DNA from: Microvirga sp. TS319
GTDB taxonomy: Bacteria > Pseudomonadota > Alphaproteobacteria > Rhizobiales > Beijerinckiaceae
DNA length: 64,000 nucleotides
Assembly (NCBI RefSeq): GCF_041276405.1
Contig: NZ_JBGGGT010000002.1
Coordinates: 1,339,001 to 1,403,000 of the forward strand
Reading direction: 5' to 3'
The notes under the pieces are model-generated. The model was not told the origin of the DNA and made no database searches. It saw only the letters and a program-made list of their open reading frames with translations. The position numbers were made by a program, and so were the translations under genes. Each line of letters opens with the position of its first letter. Position 1 is the stretch's first letter. Shown one piece after another: positions 7,877-17,785 of this stretch.

Positions 7877-10153
7877 TCATTCGGCCGCCCGCGCGAGCGG
7901 AAGGAAGCCGATGGACTGGCGCTGCGGGCCCTCCTGCTTCAGGGTGCGCAGCAGATCCTCGTATTCCCGCTCCATCTCGGGCGTGACCGACGGGCGCGTT
8001 TCCCGTAAGGCCTGCTCGAAATGAGCCATGGTGACCGTCTGGGCCTCCAGGGATTCCCGCAGCGCGAGCAGGCCCGCTCTCCGGGTGAGGTCTTCGAGAT
8101 CGGCACCTGTGAAGCGGTTCGTTTGCTCTGCTACCGCATCGAGATCCACATCCGGGGCCAGCGGCATGGACTTGGTGTGAATGCCCAGGATGTGGCGGCG
8201 GCCTTGCGCGTCGGGCACGGGCACGTAGATCAGCTCGTCGAAGCGCCCCGGCCGGAGAAGGGCGGGGTCGATGAGGTTGGGCCTGTTGGTCGCCGCCATC
8301 ACGACGACGCCCTGCAACTCCTCAAGCCCGTCCATCTCGGCCAGGATCGTGTTGACCACGCGCTCGGTGACGGCGGGCTCTCCGAGGCCGCCGCCACGTA
8401 TTGGGGCGAGCGAATCGATCTCGTCGATGAAGATGACGGTCGGCGCGACCTGGCGAGCACGGGCGAACAGGCGGGAGACCTGCTGCTCCGACTCGCCATA
8501 CCATTTCGAGAGAAGATCGGAGGATTTCGTCGCCACGAAATTCGCCTGAGCCTCACGCGCCACCGCCTTCGCCAGCAGGGTCTTGCCCGTGCCGGGCGGG
8601 CCGAAGAGCAGGAAGCCCTTGGCGGGCCGGATCCCGAGCCGGCGGAACGATTCCGGGCTCTTGAGCGGAAGCTCGACACCTTCGCGCAGGCGGGTTCTCG
8701 CTTCCTCGACGCCGCCGATGTCGTCCCAGGTGACGTTGGGCACCTGGATCATGATCTCGCGCAGGGCGGAGGGCTGGATCCGCTTCAGCGCATTCTGGAA
8801 ATCCTGCCGGATGACGCTCAGGTTCTCCAGCACCTCCGAAGGAATGCCTTCCTTCAGATTCACGTCCGGCAGAATGCGGCGTAGCGAATCCATCGCGGCC
8901 TCGCGGGCAAGCGCGGAGAGGTCCGCGCCGACGAACCCATAGGTGGTCCGGGCCAGCTCATCCAGGTTCACATCCTCGGCGAGCGGCATGCCGCGGGTGT
9001 GGATCGTGAGGACCTCGCGGCGTCCGGCCTCGTCAGGAACGCCGATCACGATTTCCCGGTCGAAGCGGCCCGGCCTGCGGAGCGCTTCGTCGATCGCCTC
9101 GCGCCGGTTGGTCGCGCCGATCACGACGATGTTCTGGCGAGGCTCGAGACCGTCCATGAGCGTGAGCAGTTGCGCCACGATGCGTCTTTCGACCTCTCCG
9201 GTCACTTCCTCGCGCTTGGGCGCGATGCTGTCGATCTCGTCGATGAAGATGATCGCCGGCGCGTTCTGCTGGGCTTCCTGGAAAACCTGCCGCAGCCGCT
9301 GCTCGGACTCGCCGTAGTGACTGCCCATGATCTCCGGCCCGGCGATGTGGAAGAACTGGGCCTCGGTCTCGTTCGCGACGGCGCGTGCGAGAAGCGTCTT
9401 GCCGGTGCCGGGAGGGCCGTAGAGCAGGACGCCCTTCGGTGGATCGATGCCGAGACGCTGGAAGAGTTCGGGATGGCGAAGCGGGAGTTCGACCATTTCA
9501 CGGACCTGATCGACCGTGTTCCCGAGCCCCCCGATATCGTCATAGGTGACGTCTGCGCGGCGCGCCTCTTTCGGTTCCTCGAATTGCGGGCGCAGCTCGA
9601 ACTCCGTTTCCGCAGTGACCTGAACAATACCTCGCGGCTGGGTCGAGACGACGACGAGGCGGATCTCCTGCAGCCCGTAGGCAGGGACGTTCAACAGGCC
9701 GCGCAGTTCTTCCGGAAATCTCGGATCGGCCGCCCGCGGCGAATACACCGAGGTCGAGATCACGTCCCCTGCGGCGAGGGGACGGTGATGAAAGGTGCGC
9801 CTCAAGGCGTCGCCCGAGCCCTGGAGGCGCAGCCCCTTTTGCGCGGGGGCGAGCACGATCCGGGTGGCCGGGCGGGTCTCGGCAGGTTTGATTTCGACGA
9901 AGTCGCCGCCGCTGACGCCGGCATTGACACGCTGAAGCCCGTCCATGCGGACGATGTTCAGGCCTTCGTCCTCCGCATAGGGTGCGACCGCGAGAGCCGC
10001 CGTATGTCGCTTGCCGATGATTTCGATAGCCTGGCCTTCCTGCAGGCCCAGGGTCGACAGGACCTGCCGGCTCATGCGGGCGATGCCGCGGCCCGCATCG
10101 CCCGGCCTCGTGTTCGCGACCTGAAGGCGGACGACCTTTCCATCATCTGACAT
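7877..10153 (-). CDS. CDC48/VCP-type double AAA+ ATPase
   Basis: A 758-residue ATPase with the archaeal/eukaryotic CDC48 layout. An N-terminal substrate-binding region (about 1-190) is followed by two AAA modules. D1 has GPPGTGKT at 246-253 and DEID at 305-308; D2 has GPPGTGKT at 518-525 and DEID at 577-580. Both modules keep SRH-type arginines (RRPGRFD, LRPGRFD) and pore-loop aromatics (SHYGESEQ, KWYGESEQ). It should form a hexameric unfoldase. Bacterial members are patchily distributed and their substrates are unknown. No adaptor or protease partner is adjacent, and the C-terminal tail is short. Confidence 0.9.
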   Translation of the reverse strand: MSDDGKVVRLQVANTRPGDAGRGIARMSRQVLSTLGLQEGQAIEIIGKRHTAALAVAPYAEDEGLNIVRMDGLQRVNAGVSGGDFVEIKPAETRPATRIVLAPAQKGLRLQGSGDALRRTFHHRPLAAGDVISTSVYSPRAADPRFPEELRGLLNVPAYGLQEIRLVVVSTQPRGIVQVTAETEFELRPQFEEPKEARRADVTYDDIGGLGNTVDQVREMVELPLRHPELFQRLGIDPPKGVLLYGPPGTGKTLLARAVANETEAQFFHIAGPEIMGSHYGESEQRLRQVFQEAQQNAPAIIFIDEIDSIAPKREEVTGEVERRIVAQLLTLMDGLEPRQNIVVIGATNRREAIDEALRRPGRFDREIVIGVPDEAGRREVLTIHTRGMPLAEDVNLDELARTTYGFVGADLSALAREAAMDSLRRILPDVNLKEGIPSEVLENLSVIRQDFQNALKRIQPSALREIMIQVPNVTWDDIGGVEEARTRLREGVELPLKSPESFRRLGIRPAKGFLLFGPPGTGKTLLAKAVAREAQANFVATKSSDLLSKWYGESEQQVSRLFARARQVAPTVIFIDEIDSLAPIRGGGLGEPAVTERVVNTILAEMDGLEELQGVVVMAATNRPNLIDPALLRPGRFDELIYVPVPDAQGRRHILGIHTKSMPLAPDVDLDAVAEQTNRFTGADLEDLTRRAGLLALRESLEAQTVTMAHFEQALRETRPSVTPEMEREYEDLLRTLKQEGPQRQSIGFLPLARAAE

Positions 10154-10339
10154 TGCTGTGCTCCCCTGCTGCAGGTGGCGGTTACGTGGAGTGTCGCCCC
10201 CTCATGAGAAAAAACTGTTCTCCCCGTGGAGCGCCGGAAAGCCGAAGCGGCTGCCCCGCAAACGAAGGTCAAACGCGACATGGTCGGATTTGTTGCAGGT
10301 CCCGTCCGCCGCATTGGACGGCGATACCGGGTGCCGCTC

Positions 10340-11131
10340 CTACTTCTCTCCGGAGCCTGGCTCCGCCATCTTCCGATGCTGCTCGGCCAATACTCCCGCG
10401 GGCGTCACGGCTGCGATGGCGGTCATGAGCTTGTTCTTCAGCCCCGTCACGACGTCGCCTTCGCCCTTCATCATGGCCTCGAAGCCGGTCTTGGCCACGT
10501 CTGCAGGGTCGTCCTTCTTGGATTGGCCGACTTGGGTATCCATCATGTCGGCCCGTTCGAAGAACTCGGTCTCGGTCGCGCCGGGCATCAGGCAGGTCAC
10601 CGTGATGTTGGTGTCCTTGAGTTCGTTGCGAAGCGCGAACGAGAAGGAGTCCAGAAAAGCCTTGCTGCCGTTATAGGCGGCCTGGAAGCTTCCCGGCATG
10701 AAGCCCGCGATCGAGCCGGTGATCAGGATCCGTCCGGAATTGCGGGACCTCATGTCGCGTCCGATCTTCTGGATCAGGTACAGCGTGCCGGTAATGTTCG
10801 TCTCGATGACGTCCCGAACCTCGTTAAAGTCCTGATCGAGAAAGGCCTTTCCCAAGCCGCGGCCCGCATTCGCCAGCAGCGCTTCTACGGGGCGGTTCAG
10901 AGTGCCGATGGCCTGGTAGAGCTTGTCCACGCCCTCCAGGGTCGCCAGGTCGGCCTGCACGGGTTCCACCTTGGCGCCGAGCTTGCGGAAATCCTCGGCT
11001 GCGTCGTTGATCCTCGGCTCGTCCGCCGCGACGACGAGATCGAAGCCGTTCTCGGCGCAGCATCTCGCCAGTTCGTAGCCGATGCCCGTGGAGGCTCCGG
11101 TCACGACGGCAAGGGAGCGATCTTCAGCCAT
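10340..11131 (-). CDS. Short-chain dehydrogenase/reductase
   Basis: Classical SDR of 263 residues. The NAD(P)-binding glycine motif is TGASTGIG near residues 10-17. The NAG-type motif is in LLANAGRG, and the catalytic Ser...Tyr-x3-Lys set appears as ITGS and YNGSK. The ATG at 11131 is fixed by AGGAGG five bases upstream. The substrate is unknown; the C-terminal half, which in similar proteins ends with an amphipathic region, gives no clue. A possible EcfG-type promoter lies about 52 bases upstream, suggesting a general-stress gene. Confidence 0.88.
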   Translation of the reverse strand: MAEDRSLAVVTGASTGIGYELARCCAENGFDLVVAADEPRINDAAEDFRKLGAKVEPVQADLATLEGVDKLYQAIGTLNRPVEALLANAGRGLGKAFLDQDFNEVRDVIETNITGTLYLIQKIGRDMRSRNSGRILITGSIAGFMPGSFQAAYNGSKAFLDSFSFALRNELKDTNITVTCLMPGATETEFFERADMMDTQVGQSKKDDPADVAKTGFEAMMKGEGDVVTGLKNKLMTAIAAVTPAGVLAEQHRKMAEPGSGEK

Positions 11132-11182
11132 AGGAACCTCCTGGGACGGTGTCGAAGCGGGGGACTTCGCCGTGTCCTCCCA

Positions 11183-11208
11183 AACAGCCACATCGGAGGA
11201 AATGTTCC
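11183..11208 (-). promoter_or_regulatory. Possible EcfG-type stress promoter for the SDR gene
   Basis: On the minus strand GGAAC is followed after 18 bases by GTT. The EcfG consensus in alphaproteobacteria is GGAAC-N16-17-CGTT; here it is GGAAC-N17-TGTT, one base off in the -10. The spacing to the start codon is plausible. Single-site evidence only. Confidence 0.3.
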
Positions 11209-11888
11209 GGCCGTGCGGGAATGCCGGATTGTTCCCTCGGCCGCGCCGGCCTCGGGACCCGCGCCAGGCGTGCGATCAGCGCGCGGTGCTTTTGGACTGC
11301 CATGGGACAGGATTCATCCGGGCCGGGCGGGCACGCCGGTGAAATGGAGAAAAGCCGATTCATGGCCCACCGGCAGGAGAACGGTTGCGGTTGCGAAATC
11401 TCTGGCCTTCGCGCCCCGCCGGTTGATAGTTCGGCTTCCCCTACGTCCGTAGACTTGACAGCAAAAAGGATTAATCGTCTGCTGCCAGACAACAATAAGG
11501 GTGGAAGTGCCCGAAGGGAGGCCTTATGGCTAAGTTTCTCATTCTTCTGAAGAATTCTTCGCGCGCCACGTGCTGAGCCGCGTTTTGGGCAGCGTGCGCG
11601 GACCGCTGGACGACATGCCGGATGGCGACGATGCCGGCCCTCTCGGCCGGCCGGTGAATCCGCCTTCCAGGCGGAAGGCGGCAAAGGCTGTCATTCGCCG
11701 TCGTTCGAGCCGCGCGCAGCTTTTCGGGACTTCCCAAGAATCCCGAATGAATCGTTTTCCATGATTTTCCACGCCCAATGCGGCGCGGATTCTTTCGACG
11801 CCCGGCCGATCGGGCGTGAGCTTCGGCTCCAAGAAATAGGAAAACCTATCGCTTTTCACTCCAATCACCAGAAGAGGGAAGATGAAGG
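11209..11888. other. Intergenic region with no convincing gene
   Basis: About 680 bases between the divergent SDR and ABC-transporter operons. A TTGACA hexamer at 11455-11460 has no good -10 at 16-18 bases. A 16-codon frame (11526-11576, beginning MAKFLILLK) has a good GGGAGG ribosome-binding site but no recognisable product. Longer frames on either strand are arginine- and proline-rich and look like composition artefacts. The promoter of the transporter operon should lie near the right end. Confidence 0.5.
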
Positions 11889-12713
11889 ATGCGTAAGCGC
11901 TTTCTCGGTACAATGTTGGCGCTGGGACTCGTCTCGGCGGCAGGCGCGGCTCAGGCCGGTCCGACCATGGATCGCGTCACGAAAGCCGGAGAGATGAAGG
12001 TCGCGACCAATAGCGGCTGGCCTCCGCAGAGCTATCTCGATGACAACAACAAGCTCGTCGGCTTCGACGTGGACGTGGCCAACGAGATCGCCAAGCGCCT
12101 GGGCGTGAAGGTGAGCTTCGAGACGCCCGAATGGAACGTGATGACGGGCGGCCGCTGGCACGGGCGCTTCGATGTGGCCGTCGGGTCCATCACCCCGACC
12201 AAGGCGCGGTCCCAGGTCATCGATTTCGCCGGCATCTATTACTTCAGCCCTTACGTCTTCGTGGTGCACAAGGACAGCAAGGCCACCTCGCGTGACGATC
12301 TCAACGGCAAGAAGATCGGCGTGGAGACCGGGACGACCTCCGAGGATTACATCAATCGCCGTCTTGAGATCGATGCTCCCGGCGTGGCGCCGATCCAGTA
12401 CACGCTGACCCCGGGCGAGGTGAAGACCTACGCCGATTCGATGCTGCCGTTCGACGATCTGCGGCTTGGCGACGGCGTGCGCGTTCACGCGGTGATCGCA
12501 CCCGAGCAGACCGCGCAGAACGCGATCAAGAACAAGTATCCGGTCAAGATCCTGCCCGGTGACGCCGCTTTCAAGGAGCCGCTCGTGGTGGTGACGGACA
12601 AGGGCGATCCGGAATGGACCGCCAAGCTCGGCAGCATCATTCAGAGCATGAAGGACGACGGCACTCTCAGCAAGCTGACCACCAAGTGGTACGGTAACGA
12701 CTACAGCAAGTAG
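11889..12713 (+). CDS. Amino acid/amine ABC transporter, periplasmic binding protein
   Basis: A 274-residue family-3 solute-binding protein. The signal peptide is clear (residues 1-23, basic start, hydrophobic core, AQA cleavage motif). The mature part begins with the typical MDRVTKAGEMKVATNSGWPP and contains the GVETGTTSEDYI hinge region. It delivers ligand to the permease and ATPase encoded downstream. The ligand is probably a polar amino acid, amine or related compound, since two FAD-dependent oxidases lie in the same operon. The start ATG follows GAGGGAAGATGAAGG. Confidence 0.87.
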   Translation: MRKRFLGTMLALGLVSAAGAAQAGPTMDRVTKAGEMKVATNSGWPPQSYLDDNNKLVGFDVDVANEIAKRLGVKVSFETPEWNVMTGGRWHGRFDVAVGSITPTKARSQVIDFAGIYYFSPYVFVVHKDSKATSRDDLNGKKIGVETGTTSEDYINRRLEIDAPGVAPIQYTLTPGEVKTYADSMLPFDDLRLGDGVRVHAVIAPEQTAQNAIKNKYPVKILPGDAAFKEPLVVVTDKGDPEWTAKLGSIIQSMKDDGTLSKLTTKWYGNDYSK

Positions 12714-12765
12714 ACGCACCGCTTCGTCCGATCCGATCCCCATCCGCAACACGACACGACCCATT

Positions 12766-14052
12766 ATGTCCTACATCGAAACCTACTATCGTCGAGCGCT
12801 CGGTCCGAACGCCGTCCAGAGACCGCTGCTCGAAGGAGGCATCAAGGTCGATGTCTGTGTTGTGGGTGGGGGGCTCGCCGGCCTGACGGCGGCTCTCGAA
12901 CTCGCCCGGAAAGGCCGCAAGGTCTGCGTTCTGGAGGCGAACCGCATCGCCTGGGGAGCCTCCGGCCGCAACGGCGGATTCGTCAGCCCCGGCTGGGCCG
13001 CCCGTTACAAGAACATCCGGCGCATGGTCGGCGAAGACCATGCGAAGGAGCTGCATCGTCTCTCGATCGAGGGCGCGGAAGCGGTTCTCGCGAACGTTCG
13101 CAGCCTCGCCATCGAGGGCGCGGGGCCGACCCACGGCATCATGGGAGCCGTCCGCTACGAGGCGACGGACGACCTCAAGGCGCATCAGGACTGGCTCGAA
13201 AAGGAATTCGGCTACAAGGTCGAGTTCAAGAGCCGGGACGAGGTGCGGCAGATGCTCGTCTCTCCGCGCTACTACCAGGCTCTGTTCGATCCCAACGCCT
13301 TCCATTTCCATCCCCTGAACTATGCGCGGGCGCTCGCTGCGGAAATCGAGCGGCTCGGGGGAGCCGTGTACGAGGGCTCCGCCGTCGTCGCGACCGCATT
13401 GAACGGCGCGACCAAGGTGGCCAAGACGGCGCACGGATCCGTCGAAGCCGATCATCTGGTGATCGCGTCGGGCGGCTATACGGGCAGCCTGGTGCCGCAG
13501 CTCCAGCGCAGCTACCTGCCGATCGCCACCTATGTGATGCTGACGAAGCCCGCTCGCGAGCTGATCGCGAGCGCCATCCGCACCGATGCGGCCATCGGCG
13601 ACGACCGTCGCGCCGGCGACTATTACCGTGTGGTCGACGGAGGCGAGCGCATTCTTTGGGGTGGCAAGATCACGACCCGCACGACGGAGCCGCGCCTTCT
13701 CGGCCGCCTGCTTCACGAGACGATGGTCTCCACCTATCCGCGATTGAAGGATCTGGAGGTCGAGATCGTCTGGTCGGGCCTCATGTCCTATGCCCGGCAC
13801 ATGATGCCTCAGATCGGCCGCCTGCAGCCGGGAGTTTGGTATTGCACGGCTTTCGGCGGCCATGGCCTCAACACGACGTCCATCGGCGGGCGCGTGATCG
13901 CGGAGGCGATCGCGGGTGAGAGCGACCGCTACAAGCTGTTTTCTCCTTTCGGTCTTGCCTGGAACGGCTGGATCGCCGGGCGCGCGGCGGTCCAGCTGAC
14001 CTACTGGGCCTATCAGGCGTCGGACTTCCTGCGCGAGCGGAAGTCGGCCTAG
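12766..14052 (+). CDS. FAD-dependent amine/amino acid oxidoreductase (DAO family, PuuB-like)
   Basis: A 428-residue member of the DadA/glycine-oxidase superfamily. The dinucleotide-binding motif is VVGGGLAGLTAALELA near residues 32-47, followed by the ASGRNGGFVSPG flavin signature typical of gamma-glutamylputrescine oxidase-like enzymes. The C-terminal FGGHGLNTTSIGG closes the FAD site. It likely oxidises a secondary amine, N-substituted amino acid or polyamine brought in by the flanking ABC transporter, between whose genes it sits. The exact substrate is unknown. Its TAG stop is the first codon of a dispersed palindrome. Confidence 0.85.
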   Translation: MSYIETYYRRALGPNAVQRPLLEGGIKVDVCVVGGGLAGLTAALELARKGRKVCVLEANRIAWGASGRNGGFVSPGWAARYKNIRRMVGEDHAKELHRLSIEGAEAVLANVRSLAIEGAGPTHGIMGAVRYEATDDLKAHQDWLEKEFGYKVEFKSRDEVRQMLVSPRYYQALFDPNAFHFHPLNYARALAAEIERLGGAVYEGSAVVATALNGATKVAKTAHGSVEADHLVIASGGYTGSLVPQLQRSYLPIATYVMLTKPARELIASAIRTDAAIGDDRRAGDYYRVVDGGERILWGGKITTRTTEPRLLGRLLHETMVSTYPRLKDLEVEIVWSGLMSYARHMMPQIGRLQPGVWYCTAFGGHGLNTTSIGGRVIAEAIAGESDRYKLFSPFGLAWNGWIAGRAAVQLTYWAYQASDFLRERKSA

Positions 14053-14212
14053 AGCATCGAACGCGGGAAGTGGGAACCGGTTTTGCGTGAAGAGATGCTC
14101 AAGCAAGGAGAGCATCGAACGCGGGAAGTGGGAACCGGTTTTGCGCGAAAAGATGCTCGGGACCATAGGCTGACAGCATCGCATGTGGGTTCGATTTCAC
14201 ACCCGATGCTGT
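14050..14212. repeat. Three consecutive palindromic elements inside the transporter operon
   Basis: Two near-identical copies (14050-14100 and 14109-14158) share GAGCATCGAACGCGGGAAG and GGGAACCGGTTTTGCG and end GATGCTC. A third, with arms CAGCATC and GATGCTGT, spans 14173-14212. The first begins exactly with the TAG stop of the upstream oxidoreductase. The cluster separates it from the permease by about 230 bases and could lower downstream expression. Confidence 0.75.
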
Positions 14213-14281
14213 CGGGCATGTTTCGGCGCAGCGCGCAAGCCGATGCAGCGCGCATTGTGAGATTGGGGAGAGAAGGGTCCG

Positions 14282-15256
14282 ATGCATTACGCCGACAACG
14301 TTGATTACCCCAGGCTGCTGTCGCGGCCGTCCGTCTATGGTCCGGGCCTCGGCCTGCTGTTCGGCGTTCTTCTCTACGCGCAGGCGGGGGCGACGTCGCT
14401 GGGCCAGGCGCTTGCGGGCCTGTTCGGCCTTGCGGAAGGGTCGCCCCTGGCGGCGAACCTAATCGTCGCTCTCATCGTGACCGCCGTCGTCGCGGTCAAT
14501 GTCGCCGTGGTGATGCGGTTGAGCCTCAAGCATCAGGTCTATGTCGTCTGGGTCGAGCTGGCGCTTCTCGTCCTGCTGTTCTTCTATTCGTTCGATCTCA
14601 GCTTCGAGTTCATCCGCCGCAAGATCGGCTTTCTCCTGACGCAGGGCCTGGTGACGACCCTGTATGTATCGGCGATCTCGATCGTCATCGCGTCCGTTCT
14701 GGCGATGATCGGCGCCGTTGCGAAATTGTCCTCCAACGGCATCGCGCTGGGCATCGCGAATTTCTATACCTCGCTCTTCCGCGGCCTGCCTTTGCTGATG
14801 CAGATCTACATGATCTATCTCGGCCTGCCGCAGCTCGGATACGTCATCAATGCGGTGCCCGCCGGCATCCTGGCGCTGTCGCTCTGCTACGGCGCCTATA
14901 TGACCGAGATCTTCCGCGCCGGCATCGAGAGCATTCCCAAGGGCCAGTGGGAGGCCTCGCGGGCTCTCGGGTTGAAGCCCCGGGATACGCTGACGCGCAT
15001 CATCCTGCCCCAGGCCATGCGCATCATCATTCCGCCGACCGGCAATCAGTTCATCGCCATGCTCAAGGACAGCTCGCTCGTATCCGTGGTCGGGGTCTGG
15101 GAGCTGATGTATCTCGCCCGCACGCAGGGACAGACCGAGTTCCGCCACGTGGAGATGATGATCACGGCCTCGCTGATCTACTGGATTTTGTCGATCGTTC
15201 TGGAGCTGATCCAGGCGCGCATCGAGCGCCGCTTCAACAAGGCCCATGTCCGATGA
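14282..15256 (+). CDS. Amino acid/amine ABC transporter permease
   Basis: Inner-membrane permease of 324 residues. The C-terminal two thirds is a HisM/GlnP-type domain with the ATPase-contact motif near [21 protein letters not shown]. The N-terminal 100 residues add about three hydrophobic segments, making it longer than the usual 220-residue permease. Only one permease gene is present, so it probably works as a homodimer. Start ATG 14282 follows GAGAGAAGGG. The downstream ATPase frame overlaps its 3' end. Confidence 0.88.
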   Translation: MHYADNVDYPRLLSRPSVYGPGLGLLFGVLLYAQAGATSLGQALAGLFGLAEGSPLAANLIVALIVTAVVAVNVAVVMRLSLKHQVYVVWVELALLVLLFFYSFDLSFEFIRRKIGFLLTQGLVTTLYVSAISIVIASVLAMIGAVAKLSSNGIALGIANFYTSLFRGLPLLMQIYMIYLGLPQLGYVINAVPAGILALSLCYGAYMTEIFRAGIESIPKGQWEASRALGLKPRDTLTRIILPQAMRIIIPPTGNQFIAMLKDSSLVSVVGVWELMYLARTQGQTEFRHVEMMITASLIYWILSIVLELIQARIERRFNKAHVR

Positions 15257-15302
15257 CGAGCGGCGCAATCGAGACCGGTCACTTACGAGAGGAGATCTAC
15301 TC

Positions 15303-16091
15303 GTGATCCAGAACAGGAAGCTCTCTCTCGTCGAAACGACCCCCGAGACGGCCGGAACCGTTCCTGCCGTTCGGATCCGAAATCTGTCGAAATGGTATGG
15401 CAGCTTTCAGGCCTTGAAGAATGTCGATCTCACCATTGCCCGCGGCGAGAAACTCGTGATCTGCGGTCCCTCGGGCTCCGGAAAGTCGACCCTCATCCGG
15501 ACCGTGAATGCGCTCGAGAGCTTCCAGGAAGGGCAGATTGTCGTCGACGGCGTCGAGCTCACGCGCAAGCCCGAAGCGGTCGAGGCCGTGCGGAAACGGG
15601 TCGGCATGGTGTTCCAGCAGTTCAACCTCTTTCCGCACCTCACGGTGCTGGAGAACTGCACCCTGGCCCTGCGGCTCGTGCGCGGCGTTTCGCACAAGGA
15701 GGCCGAGGAGCGGGCGCTGTACTATCTCGGCAAGGTCCGCATTCCGGATCAGGCCCAGAAATACGCCTCGCAGCTTTCCGGCGGCCAGCAACAGCGCGTG
15801 GCGATCGCGCGGGCTCTGTCGATGCAGCCCGACATCATGCTGTTCGACGAGCCGACTTCGGCTCTCGACCCCGAGATGGTCAAGGAGGTGCTCGACACCA
15901 TGACGCAGCTAGCCGGAGAAGGCATGACCATGGCGGTCGTCACCCATGAGATGGGCTTCGCCCGTCAGGTTGCGGACCGGGTCGTGTTCATGGATCGCGG
16001 GGAGATCGTGGAGCAGGGCATCCCGTCCGAGTTCTTCTCCAGCCCCAAGGAGCCGCGGGCTCAAATGTTCCTGAGCCAGATCCTTCACTGA
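15303..16091 (+). CDS. Amino acid/amine ABC transporter ATP-binding protein
   Basis: GlnQ/HisP-type ATPase of about 262 residues. Walker A is GPSGSGKST, the Q-loop is [10 protein letters not shown], the signature is LSGGQQQR and Walker B is IMLFDEPTS, with the switch histidine in VVTHEMG. It energises the permease encoded just upstream. The GTG at 15303 is chosen because GAGAGGAG lies about seven bases upstream. An ATG at 15246, overlapping the permease stop, would add 19 residues outside the domain and is a weaker choice. Confidence 0.9.
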   Translation: MIQNRKLSLVETTPETAGTVPAVRIRNLSKWYGSFQALKNVDLTIARGEKLVICGPSGSGKSTLIRTVNALESFQEGQIVVDGVELTRKPEAVEAVRKRVGMVFQQFNLFPHLTVLENCTLALRLVRGVSHKEAEERALYYLGKVRIPDQAQKYASQLSGGQQQRVAIARALSMQPDIMLFDEPTSALDPEMVKEVLDTMTQLAGEGMTMAVVTHEMGFARQVADRVVFMDRGEIVEQGIPSEFFSSPKEPRAQMFLSQILH

Positions 16092-16135
16092 TCGCGGCTC
16101 GAGGATCGGACAACAGCGACGAGTGGAGTGCGTGC

Positions 16136-17743
16136 GTGGCCAACGATTGTGATGTGGTCGTCATCGGAGCGGGGCACAACGGGCTCGTCTGCGCCTTCTA
16201 TCTCGCCGCGGCCGGATACAAGGTGAAAATGTTCGAGCAGCGCTCCGTCGTGGGCGGCGCGGCCGTGACCGAGGAGTTTCATCCGGGCTTTCGCAATTCG
16301 GTTGCCTCCTACACAGTCAGTTTGCTCAACCCCAAGATCATCCGCGATCTCGATCTGCCCCGCCACGGGCTCAGGGTCGTGGAGCGCCGCCTGTCGAATT
16401 TCCTGCCGCTGCCGAACGATCAGTACCTGAAGACCGGGGAGGGCGTGACGCGATCCGAGATCGCTCGCTTCAGCCCCAGGGATGCGGAGCGTTACGACGC
16501 CTATTCCGGCGAAATCGACGCCATCGCGGACGTGCTGCGCGACCTCGTTCTCCAGCAGCCTCCGAACCTGGTCGCCGGTGGCCTGCGCGCGACGCTGACG
16601 GAGAGCTGGCGGGCCCTGATGACAGGAAACCGCCTGCGCGGCCTGTCCATGGCGAACCGGCGGGCGCTGCTCGATCTCTTCGCCAAATCGGCGGGCGACT
16701 ATCTCGACGGCTGGTTCGAGACCGATTGCGTGAAGGCGGCGTTCGGCTTCGATTCCATCGTGGGCAACTTCGCGAGCCCCTACACGCCGAATACCGCCTA
16801 TGTGCTGCTTCACCACGTCTTCGGCGAGGTGAACGGGAAGAAGGGGGCGTGGGGTCACGCCATCGGAGGCATGGGGGCGATCACCCAGGCCATGGCGAAA
16901 GCCGCGCGCGAGCGCGGCGTCGAGATCGAAACCAATGCGCCGGTGCATGAGGTCATCGTCGAGAAGGGCAGGGCCGCCGGTATCGTCTTGAAGGACGGAC
17001 GCACCATCCGGGCCCGTGCCGTGGCGGGCAATGTCCATCCCGGGCTGCTGTTCGACCGGTTGGTGCCCGAAGGCGCCCTGCCGGCCGACTTCTTGAACCG
17101 CATGCGCCGCTGGAAATCGGGCTCCGGCACGTTCCGGATGAACGTGGCGCTGTCCTCGCTGCCGAGCTTTACGGCTCTGCCCGGACGGGAGGTCGCGGAT
17201 CATCACACCGCCGGCATCATCATCGCCCCGTCTCTGGCCTACATGGACCGCGCCTATGACGATGCGAAGCAGTTCGGATGGAGCCGCGAGCCGATCGTCG
17301 AGATGCTGATTCCCTCGACCCTGGACGACAGCCTCGCGCCACAGGGCATGCACGTGGCGAGCCTGTTCTGCCAGCATGTCCAGCCGAGCCTCTCGGACGG
17401 GCGCTCCTGGGACGATCACCGCGAGGAAGTGGCCGATCTGATGATCACCACCGTCGACCGCCATGCTCCCGGATTCAAGGAGAGCGTCATCGGCCGGCAG
17501 ATCATGAGCCCGCTCGATCTCGAGCGCACGTTCGGGCTCATCGGCGGCGACATCTTCCACGGTGCGCTGACCCTCGATCAGATCTTCAGCGCCCGCCCGA
17601 TGCTGGGGCATGCGGATTACCGCGCGCCCATAACGGGGCTGTACATGTGCGGCGCGGGCACGCATCCGGGCGGCGGCGTCACGGGGGCCCCGGGCCACAA
17701 TGCCGCCCGCGCGATGATGGCCGACATGCGCCGCCTGAGATGA
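16136..17743 (+). CDS. Phytoene-desaturase-like FAD oxidoreductase (PYROXD2-type)
   Basis: A 535-residue flavoprotein. It has an N-terminal Rossmann FAD motif (VVIGAGHNGLVCAFYLA, about residues 7-23), the EQRSVVGGAA ribose-binding segment and a C-terminal FAD motif (MCGAGTHPGGGVTGAPG). It belongs to the CrtI/PYROXD2 group of the amine-oxidase superfamily. No carotenoid genes are nearby, so pigment synthesis is unlikely. As last gene of the ABC-transporter operon it probably acts on the imported compound or a product of the first oxidase. The GTG start at 16136 follows GAGTGGAG. Confidence 0.83.
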   Translation: MANDCDVVVIGAGHNGLVCAFYLAAAGYKVKMFEQRSVVGGAAVTEEFHPGFRNSVASYTVSLLNPKIIRDLDLPRHGLRVVERRLSNFLPLPNDQYLKTGEGVTRSEIARFSPRDAERYDAYSGEIDAIADVLRDLVLQQPPNLVAGGLRATLTESWRALMTGNRLRGLSMANRRALLDLFAKSAGDYLDGWFETDCVKAAFGFDSIVGNFASPYTPNTAYVLLHHVFGEVNGKKGAWGHAIGGMGAITQAMAKAARERGVEIETNAPVHEVIVEKGRAAGIVLKDGRTIRARAVAGNVHPGLLFDRLVPEGALPADFLNRMRRWKSGSGTFRMNVALSSLPSFTALPGREVADHHTAGIIIAPSLAYMDRAYDDAKQFGWSREPIVEMLIPSTLDDSLAPQGMHVASLFCQHVQPSLSDGRSWDDHREEVADLMITTVDRHAPGFKESVIGRQIMSPLDLERTFGLIGGDIFHGALTLDQIFSARPMLGHADYRAPITGLYMCGAGTHPGGGVTGAPGHNAARAMMADMRRLR

Positions 17744-17785
17744 CATTCTGCATCCCGGCCGCCTGACTTGTACTGAAAGCCTCCT

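Noticed and set aside
11526..11576. 16-codon frame MAKFLILLK... with a good ribosome-binding site
   Set aside because: Too short and isolated; 313 bases from the next gene, so an attenuation role is unlikely without further evidence.
11124..11684. 186-codon minus-strand frame upstream of the SDR gene
   Set aside because: Composition is Arg/Pro/Ala with no motif, and it overlaps the SDR ribosome-binding site and start.
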